NCBI GenBank assembly: GCA_027484495.1
Contig: JAIXSW010000042.1
Span: 1-10,152, forward strand
From: Gammaproteobacteria bacterium
GTDB lineage: Bacteria > Pseudomonadota > Gammaproteobacteria > Enterobacterales > Alteromonadaceae
DNA length: 10,152 nt
Direction of reading: 5' to 3'
Of the stretch, positions 1-6,664 are shown piece after piece. How positions within the stretch are numbered: position 1 is the first letter of the stretch; every line of letters begins with the position of its first letter. Both the position numbers and the translations under genes were made by a program. The notes under the pieces were generated by a model. That model made no database searches. It was not told the DNA's origin and was given only the letters and a program-made list of their open reading frames with translations.

Positions 1-1
1 A

Positions 2-139
2 CAGCCGGCCGCCCGGCTGCAGGCCGTGCTGGAGGATGCGGCGGTGGCGCTGACGCTGGTCAGCAGCTGTTATCAGTCGCTGGCATCGCAGGCCGGCGCA
101 ACCGCACTGTGGCTTTGTGATGCGCCACAGCAGTTGTAA
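2..139 (+). pseudogene. NRPS adenylation-domain fragment ending at an in-frame stop (copy 1 of a duplicated segment)
   Basis: Frame 2 is open from the window edge and reads as the stretch of an adenylation (A) domain just after core motif A2, starting QPAARLQAVLEDAA and ending LCDAPQQL before a TAA at 137-139. It matches residues 79-123 of the downstream NRPS protein with only three amino-acid differences (E/D, S/R, T/A), without indels. At the stop position the other copy has CAG (Gln), so two base changes separate TAA from the sense codon. The true 5' part lies outside the window; it may be the end of a longer NRPS gene whose reading frame is now cut, or a remnant of a lost module. A sequencing or assembly error is possible but would need two wrong bases in one codon. 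Confidence 0.65.
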
Positions 140-154
140 CTTGTGCAGCAACAG
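2..154 (+). repeat. Direct repeat, copy 1 (partial A-domain duplication)
   Basis: This segment matches 377-529 at a fixed offset of 375 bases (125 codons), in the same frame, with 16 mismatches in 153 positions by hand alignment and no gaps. Similarity stops abruptly after the CAG-rich string gtgcagcaacag. Beyond it copy 1 joins the start of a normal A domain (RYGDEIAVADA), whereas copy 2 continues toward motif A3. The left boundary cannot be seen because the window begins inside the repeat. Confidence 0.9.
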
Positions 155-2710
155 CAACTGCGTTATGGCGACGAGATCGCGGTCGCTGATGCCCAGCAGG
201 CGCTGAGTTATCAGCAGTTGGAAACCAGCGCCAATCAGCTGGCGCACGCCTTATTTGACGCGGGGCTACGGCCGGGGCAACGCGTGGCTTTATTGCTGCG
301 CCGTGATCATCAGTTGCCATTGAGCATCCTGGCGCTGTGGAAACTGGGCTGTGCTTATGTGCCGCTGGATCCAACGCAGCCGGCCGCCCGCCTGCAGGCC
401 GTGCTGGACGATGCGGCGGTGGCGCTGACGCTGGTCAGCCGCTGTTATCAGTCACTAGCTTCGCAGGCTGGAGCAGCGGCGCTTTGGCTTTGTGATGCGC
501 CACAACAGTTGCAGCTTGTGCAACAACAGCCGCACAGCGCACCAACAGTGCAACTGCTGGCAGATCCGCTGGCGTATCTGATTTACACCTCGGGCTCGAC
601 TGGCGTGCCAAAGGGCGTGCAGGTGTATTTAAGTTCGGTGCTGGAATGTCTGAACCAGATTGCCGCCCGTATCGGCTTTCAGCCGCAACAGGCGCTGCTG
701 GCTATTACCACTGTGACCTTCGACATTTCAGTGCTGGAGTTGTGGCTGCCACTGCTGTGGGGCGGCCGGACTGTACTGATGCCAACCGAAGATGCGCGCG
801 ACCCGCAGCTGCTGCAGCAGTGGCTGGACCGGTTTGATATCCGCTTGCTGCAAGCAACACCAGCCACCTGGCAGGGGTTACTGATGTCAGGCTGGCACAG
901 CAGGCTGGGTCTTCTCATGTTATGCGGTGGCGAGGCACTGAGTAAATCGCTGGCGCTACAACTGTTGGCCGGCGGCGGCAGTTTATGGAATGTGTATGGG
1001 CCGACCGAAGCCACCATCTGGGTGTCGGCTGCGCCCATTCGCAGCGAGGCCGATTTCGCCGAACAGGGCGTGGCACCGGTCGCTGATTTACTACCGGGTA
1101 TCCGCAGTTATGTGTTAAGTCCGGCTGGTTTGTTGCAACCGCCAGGCGTTGCCGGCGAACTGTATCTGAGCGGTGCTTGTGTCGCTGCGGGTTATCGCAA
1201 CCGGTCAGAGCTGACGGCGCGGCATTTCCTGCCGGATCCGTTTTTGCCGCAAAGCCGGGCGCTGGGGCTGCAGATGTATCGTACCGGCGATCTGGTGCGG
1301 CAATTGCCAGGTGGTCAGCTGGCATTTTTGGGCCGGCTGGACCATCAGGTGAAAATCAATGGGTTCAGGATCGAGCTGGGCGATATTGAAAGTCAGCTGC
1401 GCCAGCATCCGGCGGTCGAGCAGGCGGTGGCGCTTGCGCTGACTGTGCGTGAGCAACCGCAGCTGGTGCTGTACTGGCAACGTCGCTCGGCGCCCGGGGA
1501 GACAGAGCAGGTGACAGAACAGGAGCTGCGCAGTTATCTGCAGCAGCAACTGCCGGCTTATATGCAACCGGCGTATTGGCTCGAACTGACAACTTTCCCG
1601 CTAAACAGCAACGGCAAAATTGACCGTAAAGCACTGCCAGCGCCGCAACCGCAGCAGCGGCAAAGTCAGCCAGCGGCGACAGCCACTGAAATGCAGGTAC
1701 AGCAGCTGTACCAGCAAGTGCTGACGCAGCCAGTGGATGATGTCACGGCCAGTTTCTTTGACCTCGGCGGTCATTCGTTGCTGAGTATTTCGCTGGTGCA
1801 GTTATTAAATCAGCATGGTCGCAGCGCAGGCTGGCCATTGCTCAGTCTGGCCGATTTGTTCAGCCATGCCGATATCCGTAGTCTGGCGGCGCTGATTGAT
1901 AGCGGTCAACGGACGCAGGACGCTGACGCAGCTGATACGGTGCGCTGGGTCGTGCTGGAGCCACAGCCGGGACTGCCGGACTGGTGGGTGATCCCAGGCG
2001 CAGGCGCCGTCAGTGCAGCAATGTTGCCGCTGGCCCGCCAGCTGCGTGGCGAGGCGCAGGTGTGGGTGGCGGAACCGCAAGGCCGGATCGGCCAGCTGGC
2101 GCCGCATCAGGACTGGACCTTGTTGACTGAAGATTACCTGCAGGCACTGCGACAGACTCAGCCAAAGGGGCCATACCGCATTGCCGGCCACTCGCTCGGC
2201 GGCCGCATCGCCTATCAGCTGGCCTGTGCGCTGCAGGCGCAAGGTGAGCAGGTGACTTTGTGTTTATTGGATGTGGATCTGCATCCGGTGGCTGCCACCA
2301 GCGCGCTGGCGGATGCTGCGACGGAAATGTACCAGCTGTTATGCCGTGCATTGGCAAAGCCGGTACAGGCATACAGCGAGCCGGCGCAGTATCGGGCTGC
2401 GTTGGTAGCGTTGATGCAACAGGCCGGTTTGTTGCCAGCGAAGGACTGGCAGACCGAGCTGGATGCGTTGTTGGCAATCGCTTCCGCTCAGGCTGAGTTG
2501 TACCGGCAGTTTAAGCCGGGGCCGAAGTTCCATGGGGAAAGCTGGCTGATTTATGGCGACGAATTTGCCACCGCGCATCCGCGCACGCATTTACGTCGTC
2601 AGCTGAAGCAGTATCTGAAAGGCAGTTTGCAGCTGCAGCAGGTCGAAGGGGACCATCTGAGTATGTTGGCCGCACCGGCGCTGGCAGCTAGGTTAAAGGC
2701 ATTGTTGTAG
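143..2710 (+). CDS. NRPS terminal module: adenylation, peptidyl carrier and thioesterase domains
   Basis: The 855 residues form one A-PCP-TE module that would activate an amino acid, hold it on phosphopantetheine and release the finished peptide. Numbered from GTG143, the A domain (about 5-500) shows A1 LSYQQL (22), A2 GCAYVPLD (69), A3 YTSGSTGVPKG (148), A4 FDIS (193), A5 NVYGPTE (283), A7 YRTGDL (379), A8 (398-417), A9 LPAYMQP (470) and A10 NGKIDR with Lys492. The PCP has LGGHSL with the attachment Ser545. The thioesterase (about 610-855) has GHSLGG with Ser684, probable acid Asp710 and His838. No condensation domain is visible. GTG143 is only the first start-like codon after the TAA at 137-139 and has no clear Shine-Dalgarno, so the module may originally have been fused to upstream domains. 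Aligning by eye to GrsA gives the specificity code DILQMCVIWK, which resembles the glycine code DILQLGLIWK. The histidine usual after A3 is replaced by Leu163. Confidence 0.9.
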   Translation: MQQQQLRYGDEIAVADAQQALSYQQLETSANQLAHALFDAGLRPGQRVALLLRRDHQLPLSILALWKLGCAYVPLDPTQPAARLQAVLDDAAVALTLVSRCYQSLASQAGAAALWLCDAPQQLQLVQQQPHSAPTVQLLADPLAYLIYTSGSTGVPKGVQVYLSSVLECLNQIAARIGFQPQQALLAITTVTFDISVLELWLPLLWGGRTVLMPTEDARDPQLLQQWLDRFDIRLLQATPATWQGLLMSGWHSRLGLLMLCGGEALSKSLALQLLAGGGSLWNVYGPTEATIWVSAAPIRSEADFAEQGVAPVADLLPGIRSYVLSPAGLLQPPGVAGELYLSGACVAAGYRNRSELTARHFLPDPFLPQSRALGLQMYRTGDLVRQLPGGQLAFLGRLDHQVKINGFRIELGDIESQLRQHPAVEQAVALALTVREQPQLVLYWQRRSAPGETEQVTEQELRSYLQQQLPAYMQPAYWLELTTFPLNSNGKIDRKALPAPQPQQRQSQPAATATEMQVQQLYQQVLTQPVDDVTASFFDLGGHSLLSISLVQLLNQHGRSAGWPLLSLADLFSHADIRSLAALIDSGQRTQDADAADTVRWVVLEPQPGLPDWWVIPGAGAVSAAMLPLARQLRGEAQVWVAEPQGRIGQLAPHQDWTLLTEDYLQALRQTQPKGPYRIAGHSLGGRIAYQLACALQAQGEQVTLCLLDVDLHPVAATSALADAATEMYQLLCRALAKPVQAYSEPAQYRAALVALMQQAGLLPAKDWQTELDALLAIASAQAELYRQFKPGPKFHGESWLIYGDEFATAHPRTHLRRQLKQYLKGSLQLQQVEGDHLSMLAAPALAARLKALL
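377..529 (+). repeat. Direct repeat, copy 2 (inside the intact A domain)
   Basis: This is the second copy of the segment at 2-154. Here it sits where it should in an A domain, between motif A2 (GCAYVPLD) and motif A3 (YTSGSTG). Most differences from copy 1 are third-position synonymous changes. Confidence 0.9.
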
Positions 2711-2724
2711 GCCTTTTTACGGAG

Positions 2725-2746
2725 AGCCCGGCGCAACCGCCGGGCT
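2725..2746 (+). terminator. GC-rich hairpin after the NRPS gene
   Basis: A perfect 8-bp stem (agcccggc at 2725-2732, gccgggct at 2739-2746) with a 6-base loop begins 15 bases after the NRPS stop. No T-run follows on the plus strand, so it is either a weak terminator or an mRNA 3'-end stabiliser. Confidence 0.45.
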
Positions 2747-2751
2747 GAACT

Positions 2752-2790
2752 CTTGGCAAAAAAGCTTGGCAAAAAAACTTGGCAAAAAAA
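2752..2790. repeat. Three tandem 13-bp units, cttggc plus A-run
   Basis: The unit cttggcaaaaaa(a/g) occurs at 2752, 2765 and 2778 with an exact 13-base period. A degenerate fourth unit (gggcaacaaaaa) follows at 2791-2802. Read on the minus strand this is a series of T-runs directly behind the terminator stem at 2801-2822, so the repeats lengthen the U-tract region of the mipA-like gene's terminator. Confidence 0.85.
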
Positions 2791-2823
2791 GGGCAACAAA
2801 AAGCCCGCCAGCGGGCGGGCTTT
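2784..2823 (-). terminator. Rho-independent terminator of the MipA/OmpV-family gene
   Basis: On the minus strand a 9-bp GC-rich stem (aagcccgcc at 2801-2809, ggcgggctt at 2814-2822) with a 4-base loop is followed by TTTTTGTTGCCC and then a T7 run. It begins about 30 bases after the stop of the minus-strand gene at 2854. On the plus strand only TTT follows the stem, so it would work less well for the NRPS transcript. Confidence 0.85.
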
Positions 2824-2853
2824 GCGGGCGGGGGAGCGGGCGTGAAGCTCCGG

Positions 2854-3645
2854 TCAGAACCGATAGACTAGCAATAGCATCGCTTCGATACTGCGGTCTT
2901 CGTCAACCAGCGGGCTTTGTTGCAGGTTATCTGCCAGTTGCGTGACACCGGCACTGCCTAACAACACAGTCTGGGCACTGAGTGGATATTGCACGCGCAG
3001 GTCCAGCCGGTAATTGACTTCCGCTTCTGGCTGAAACACCGGACGGCCGACGCTGAGATTCTGGTTGCCGGGCGCAACGCCGTAAATCCGCTGGGTGTAA
3101 TCGGCATTCATCCAGCTGGCGGCGGCAACGGCCATCAGGCGCAAGCCAGATTGATGCTGATATAGCGGCAATTCCAGCGCCAGATCCACCACCTGCGCGT
3201 CGCGGTCTTCGTTCAGTTGCTGCGCCAGCTGCAGCGAAAACCAGTACCAGCGCAGGCCGACAGAACCGGTGATTTCGGTATCCGGCGCCTGATAGCCAGT
3301 GAACACCGGGTCGTCAGAGAGTTTAGAACTCAGGCTGGTATCGGCGTCATAGCCGTTATCGCGAATACCGGCGCCGGCATACAGGCGAAAGTTTTCATCT
3401 TCCACCAGGCTGTAGCTGATCAGATTACCCTGATCAAAACCAAGCCGCCACGGGCCATTGCTGGCGATAAAATACGGAATGGCACTGCTGACAGCCGGCA
3501 TTTTTTTCCAGACCTGTTGTTGGCTCAGTACACCGGCACCGGCTTCAAATTGCCATGGTGCAGCGAGCGTAGCAGCAGAGTACAGACTGAACAGCAGCCC
3601 GGCGCACGGGGCCAGCAGGCGGGATGGGCGACATAACGCAGACAT
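2854..3645 (-). CDS. MipA/OmpV-family outer-membrane protein
   Basis: The 263-residue protein begins with a signal peptide: basic residues to R9, a hydrophobic run at 10-27, and a likely cleavage site at TLA|AP after residue 28. The rest alternates short beta-strand-like stretches rich in aromatic residues and ends in YRF, the terminal aromatic signature of outer-membrane barrels. The segment NADYTQRIYGVAPGN resembles the conserved part of MipA/OmpV proteins (MltA-interacting scaffold in E. coli, porin-like OmpV in Vibrio). I call the family, not the exact role. The start is well supported by AAGGAG five bases upstream. The gene lies between and opposite to the NRPS and the transferase, has its own terminator, and shares its upstream region with the transferase. 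A role in exporting or tolerating the NRPS product is possible but rests on position alone. Confidence 0.75.
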   Translation of the reverse strand: MSALCRPSRLLAPCAGLLFSLYSAATLAAPWQFEAGAGVLSQQQVWKKMPAVSSAIPYFIASNGPWRLGFDQGNLISYSLVEDENFRLYAGAGIRDNGYDADTSLSSKLSDDPVFTGYQAPDTEITGSVGLRWYWFSLQLAQQLNEDRDAQVVDLALELPLYQHQSGLRLMAVAAASWMNADYTQRIYGVAPGNQNLSVGRPVFQPEAEVNYRLDLRVQYPLSAQTVLLGSAGVTQLADNLQQSPLVDEDRSIEAMLLLVYRF

Positions 3646-3805
3646 AAATGCTCCTTGGCAGAAATAAGGTCAGAGAGCCTTACTGTAAAGCTCCGCCGTA
3701 CTGGCAGCTGCGCTATGAGATTAAAGGTATTGGCAGCCGATAAACGGCTGACTTCGCGGACAGATGGTGTTAGTTTCTGTCACAGACGCATAGATTGGAA
3801 CAGAG
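3646..3805. promoter_or_regulatory. Divergent intergenic region between the MipA-like gene and the phosphopantetheinyl transferase
   Basis: These 160 bases must hold the promoters of two divergent genes. The mipA-like Shine-Dalgarno (ctcctt on the plus strand) is at 3651-3656. Two inverted repeats are visible: cagccg-ataaa-cggctg at 3734-3750, and tctgt-c-acaga at 3776-3786, which lies 19 bases before the transferase start. Either could be an operator. I found no pair of good -35 and -10 boxes in either direction. Confidence 0.5.
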
Positions 3806-4534
3806 ATGACAGGACATTTATTTCACGATCTGCAGCAGTGGCAATGGCGGGACTGGTCTTTGTGCAAAGCCGGTTTTGCGTCGCTGTTGCAGACAATGAA
3901 CCTGCGGCAGCTGGCGGCTGACAATGGCATTGAATGGCCGGCACCGATCGGTCAGGCGGTGCCCAAACGGCAGGCGGAATATCTGGCGGCGCGTCTGCTG
4001 CTACGCCGGTTGCAGCAACAGCTTGGGCTGACTCCCGCGCAAATTTTGCCGGGAGCCGATCGCAGCCCGGTCTGGCCGGTCGGTCAACAGGGGTCGGTAT
4101 CGCATAGTGGCGACTTCGTGCTGGTGGGGCTTGGCAACAATGTGGGACGGCACCTTGGCGTTGACCTGGAGCAATGGCTGACTGCGGCGCAATATCAGGA
4201 ACTGGCGCCAGCCATATTGTCAGCGCAGGAACAGCAGTGGTGTTTGCGCAATAATGACAATATGGCGTTGTCACAGCTGCTGACGCTGATTTTTGCCGCC
4301 AAAGAAGCGTTGTACAAAGCTTTGTATCCGGATTGCCGGCAAATCATGGAGTTCAGTGCGGCCAGAGTACTGGCAATATCTGCGTCGCAAATCCTGCTGC
4401 AATTGACGCAAGATTGGTCTGCAGACTGGTGCGCCGGTAACGAGATTTGGCTGGAGTATCAGACGAGCCCGCACGGCGTGCAGCTGCTGACTGAAGTCAG
4501 CAGCTGCACTGCAGCGTCAAACGCGGGTGGTTAG
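3806..4534 (+). CDS. 4'-phosphopantetheinyl transferase, EntD/Sfp type
   Basis: The 242-residue protein should transfer phosphopantetheine from coenzyme A to the conserved serine of carrier proteins. It carries the EntD-type motifs in order: KRQAEYLAAR (54-63), SPVWPVGQQGSVSHS (87-101), the magnesium-binding GVDLE (Asp120, Glu122), and FAAKEALYKALYP (163-175) with Glu167. Its length fits the family. The ATG at 3806 has only a weak GGAACAGAG sequence just upstream, but no better start exists before the first conserved motif. The PCP of the neighbouring NRPS (Ser545) is the obvious partner, though this is inferred from proximity. The stop codon TAG overlaps the prmA stop on the other strand. 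The last residues (about 225-242) lie past the conserved domain and look low in complexity. Confidence 0.9.
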   Translation: MTGHLFHDLQQWQWRDWSLCKAGFASLLQTMNLRQLAADNGIEWPAPIGQAVPKRQAEYLAARLLLRRLQQQLGLTPAQILPGADRSPVWPVGQQGSVSHSGDFVLVGLGNNVGRHLGVDLEQWLTAAQYQELAPAILSAQEQQWCLRNNDNMALSQLLTLIFAAKEALYKALYPDCRQIMEFSAARVLAISASQILLQLTQDWSADWCAGNEIWLEYQTSPHGVQLLTEVSSCTAASNAGG

Positions 4535-5412
4535 ACTTTTTTGCGAGCACTTAAGCGCACCCACTCTTCTTTGACGGCGACAGGGTCGAAGTCAAATTCG
4601 TCGCTGTAGGCGTCAATCACCGACTGCGCCTGACTTTCCAGAATCCCGGATAACGCCAGTAAACCACCCGGCCGGACATAAGCACTGATGATTTGACTGA
4701 GTTCGGCCAGCGGGCCGGCGAGAATATTGGCCACCACCACATCGGCTTCTAACTTTGGCTGATCTTTGGGTAAATACAGTTCAATCTGGCCGGCGACATC
4801 GTTACGCGCCGCATTGGCGGTGCTGGCTTCAATGGCCTGCGGGTCGATATCAATACCAACGACGCGTTTGCCACCGAGTTTCAGTGCCGCAATGCCCAAA
4901 ATGCCGGAACCACAGCCAAAATCGACGACGAGGCTGTCGGTTAAATCCTGACTGTCGAGCCATTCCATACACAAAGCGGTGGTTGGGTGGGTTCCAGTAC
5001 CAAAGGCGAGACCAGGATCCAGCATCACGTTGACGGCAGTCGGGTCCGGAATTTCACGCCAGCTCGGGCAAACCCACAGCCGTTGACCAAAACGGATCGG
5101 GTGGAAGTTGTCCATCCATTCGCGTTCCCAATCTTTGTCTTCCAGTTGCTCCAGCTTGTATTGCACGCCATGTTTAAACAAACTGACTTGTTCGAGTTTG
5201 CGGATCACTTTATCCATCGGATGTTCCGCATCAAACAGACCTACCACCACGGTATTTGCCCAATAAATCACTTCGCCGGGCATCGGTTCATAGATAGGGG
5301 TGTCGTGCGCATCGACAAAACTGACGGCCTGGGCGCCCCAGCTCATCAGCATGTCGCTGACCGTCTCAGCATGTTTTTCTGTAGTGTGAACACGAAGTTG
5401 GATCCAGGGCAT
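4531..5412 (-). CDS. prmA: Ribosomal protein L11 methyltransferase PrmA
   Basis: The 293-residue protein methylates ribosomal protein L11 using S-adenosylmethionine. It begins MPWIQLRVHTTE like E. coli PrmA and has the same length. The MPGEVIYWANTVVVGLFDAE region belongs to the N-terminal L11-recognition domain. The methyltransferase domain shows LDPGLAFGTGTHPTT, the SAM-binding VDFGCGSGILGIAALKLG, VGIDIDPQAIEA and VVANILAGPL. I chose the ATG at 5410-5412 over one eight codons upstream because it matches the family start and has AGGAA six bases ahead (5419-5423). In related genomes prmA usually follows accC and precedes dusB-fis. Here it is cut off from accC by a terminator and an opposing gene, and its 3' end meets the phosphopantetheinyl transferase instead. 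Confidence 0.96.
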   Translation of the reverse strand: MPWIQLRVHTTEKHAETVSDMLMSWGAQAVSFVDAHDTPIYEPMPGEVIYWANTVVVGLFDAEHPMDKVIRKLEQVSLFKHGVQYKLEQLEDKDWEREWMDNFHPIRFGQRLWVCPSWREIPDPTAVNVMLDPGLAFGTGTHPTTALCMEWLDSQDLTDSLVVDFGCGSGILGIAALKLGGKRVVGIDIDPQAIEASTANAARNDVAGQIELYLPKDQPKLEADVVVANILAGPLAELSQIISAYVRPGGLLALSGILESQAQSVIDAYSDEFDFDPVAVKEEWVRLSARKKV

Positions 5413-5451
5413 CAGCAGTTCCTGCCAGGTTGGCAAAGCATAAAGGCGGCG

Positions 5452-5460
5452 ATTTTAGCA
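5452..5460 (-). promoter_or_regulatory. Possible prmA promoter, extended -10
   Basis: The minus strand reads TGCTAAAAT, an extended -10 of the TGnTATAAT type, about 40 bases upstream of the prmA ATG. No good -35 lies at 17 bases; CTGACA is present but too far (22-base spacer). Because prmA is separated from accC by a terminator, it needs a promoter of its own in this region. Confidence 0.45.
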
Positions 5461-5529
5461 GTTTTTATCGGCCTTGGCATGTCAGCAGTCGGCGCGTTGA
5501 GAGCTTGGCTTTACATAAAGACACCAAAA

Positions 5530-5552
5530 TTGACATATTTTAATTGTATAAT
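5530..5552 (+). promoter_or_regulatory. Consensus -35 and -10 hexamers with an 11-base spacer
   Basis: TTGACA (5530-5535) and TATAAT (5547-5552) are both perfect sigma-70 hexamers, but only 11 bases separate them instead of 16-18. The TATAAT overlaps the most likely ATG (5551) of the glycosyltransferase. It may drive that gene through the -10 alone, in which case translation would have to start further downstream. Confidence 0.4.
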
Positions 5553-6654
5553 GCGGCCACTCCGATGGTTTCGATTTCATTATTACAGGTTCCGACTCGT
5601 GCAGGATTTTCTGTTCAGGCCAGATCAGCTGGCCAGCCCCCGGTTACCGGGAATAAGCGCTGTGATGCGGATTAAAAACGGCGCTGAATTTCTTGAAGCA
5701 ACCATTCGCAGCCATTTGGTTTATTTTGACGAAATTGTCGCGTGTTACAACGATTGCTCCGACCAGACCCCGCAGATCCTGACACAGCTTGCCACTGAGT
5801 TCCCTGACAAAATCCGCGTATTTCACTATGAACCTCAGGTGTATCCCATCCTGAGTACTGCCCATGCCTCTGCTGCTACCTTTTCTCTGCACAGCATGGC
5901 GAACTATTACAATTTTGCTCTGGCGCAGTGCCGCTATCAGCTGGCAGTAAAACTGGATGATGACCATCTGGCGATCGCCGCCAATATGAGTCGCGCCGTT
6001 GCCACGGTGCGTGCAGCCAGTGCTGCAGGCCGGATGGCATTATTTCGCTTTTCCGGCCTGAATCTGGCCGGGAATTTGGCGGCACCGCAGGTGTACCGAA
6101 ATTGCCCGCTGGTCGGCACCGGCGACATTATGTTTTTCCCGATTCATCCGGAAATCTATTTTGTCCAGGCCGAAAAATTTGAAACACTGCAGTTTGGCCG
6201 GCAAAAAGCACTGCTGCCAAAACGATATCTGGGCGTGTTGTACTGTCATCTGAAGCATCTGAAAGCGGATTATGGCTTTGCCAATCTGGCTGAACCGGCG
6301 CGCAGTCAGCATTGCAGCCAATATCTGCACGGGCTGCAATTACAAAGTTTGCAGCAATTCTGCGCCCCGGCGACGCAACAGGAATTGGTTCAGCAATACG
6401 GTCTGCCGGTTTTTTGGCTGCGCCGGCAAATCTGGTTTAAATGGTTATTGCGGCAGATTGGCAAAGAAAATCCACTTCGAATGCAACGTCTGGAGACTTT
6501 GTCTGCGGACCTGGCTGCCATCAATTGGCAACAGGATGTGCTGCACTGGCTGTCAGGTGCGGCAACGGCGCAGACCGTGCATCAGCGCTATCCGCTGCAA
6601 ACGTCCACCCGGCCCGCGCATTCGGCCTGGTCTGACGGCATGTTGGTTTCCTGA
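5551..6654 (+). CDS. GT2-like glycosyltransferase
   Basis: The 367 residues (from ATG5551) look like a GT-A fold glycosyltransferase of the family 2 type: LPGISAVMRIKNGAEFLEA (32-50), YFDEIVACYNDCSDQTPQIL (58-77), and the metal and nucleotide-sugar binding KLDDDH with Asp136-138. VGTGDIMFFP (188-197) and CHLKHLK (232-238) may form the acceptor side. A basic, aromatic N-terminus (RPLRWFRFHYYRFR) may contact the membrane. The substrate is unknown; a cell-surface polysaccharide or lipopolysaccharide role is plausible. The start is uncertain: ATG5551 lacks a Shine-Dalgarno, GTG5599 has only a weak AGG, and ATG5665 would cut into the domain. The frame is open far upstream, but that part is antisense to prmA. 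The gene stands alone on the plus strand between prmA and accC, which are both on the minus strand. Confidence 0.8.
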   Translation: MRPLRWFRFHYYRFRLVQDFLFRPDQLASPRLPGISAVMRIKNGAEFLEATIRSHLVYFDEIVACYNDCSDQTPQILTQLATEFPDKIRVFHYEPQVYPILSTAHASAATFSLHSMANYYNFALAQCRYQLAVKLDDDHLAIAANMSRAVATVRAASAAGRMALFRFSGLNLAGNLAAPQVYRNCPLVGTGDIMFFPIHPEIYFVQAEKFETLQFGRQKALLPKRYLGVLYCHLKHLKADYGFANLAEPARSQHCSQYLHGLQLQSLQQFCAPATQQELVQQYGLPVFWLRRQIWFKWLLRQIGKENPLRMQRLETLSADLAAINWQQDVLHWLSGAATAQTVHQRYPLQTSTRPAHSAWSDGMLVS

Positions 6655-6664
6655 TCACAGCGAT

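Noticed and set aside
3217..3636. 139-codon plus-strand frame antisense to the MipA-like gene
   Set aside because: The minus-strand gene has a signal peptide, a strong ribosome site and a family match; the antisense frame has none of these.
3655..3921. 88-codon plus-strand frame overlapping the transferase start
   Set aside because: It overlaps the well-supported transferase in another frame, has no recognisable domain and looks like arginine- and serine-rich shadow translation.
5413..5436. Longer prmA start eight codons upstream
   Set aside because: The internal ATG matches the family N-terminus MPWIQL, and the AGGAA that would serve it lies inside the longer form.
4987..5550. Open frame upstream of the glycosyltransferase, 188 codons long on the plus strand
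   Set aside because: It is antisense to the well-supported prmA gene and shows no domain. It is most likely a chance open frame continuous with the real gene, so I start the glycosyltransferase at 5551.
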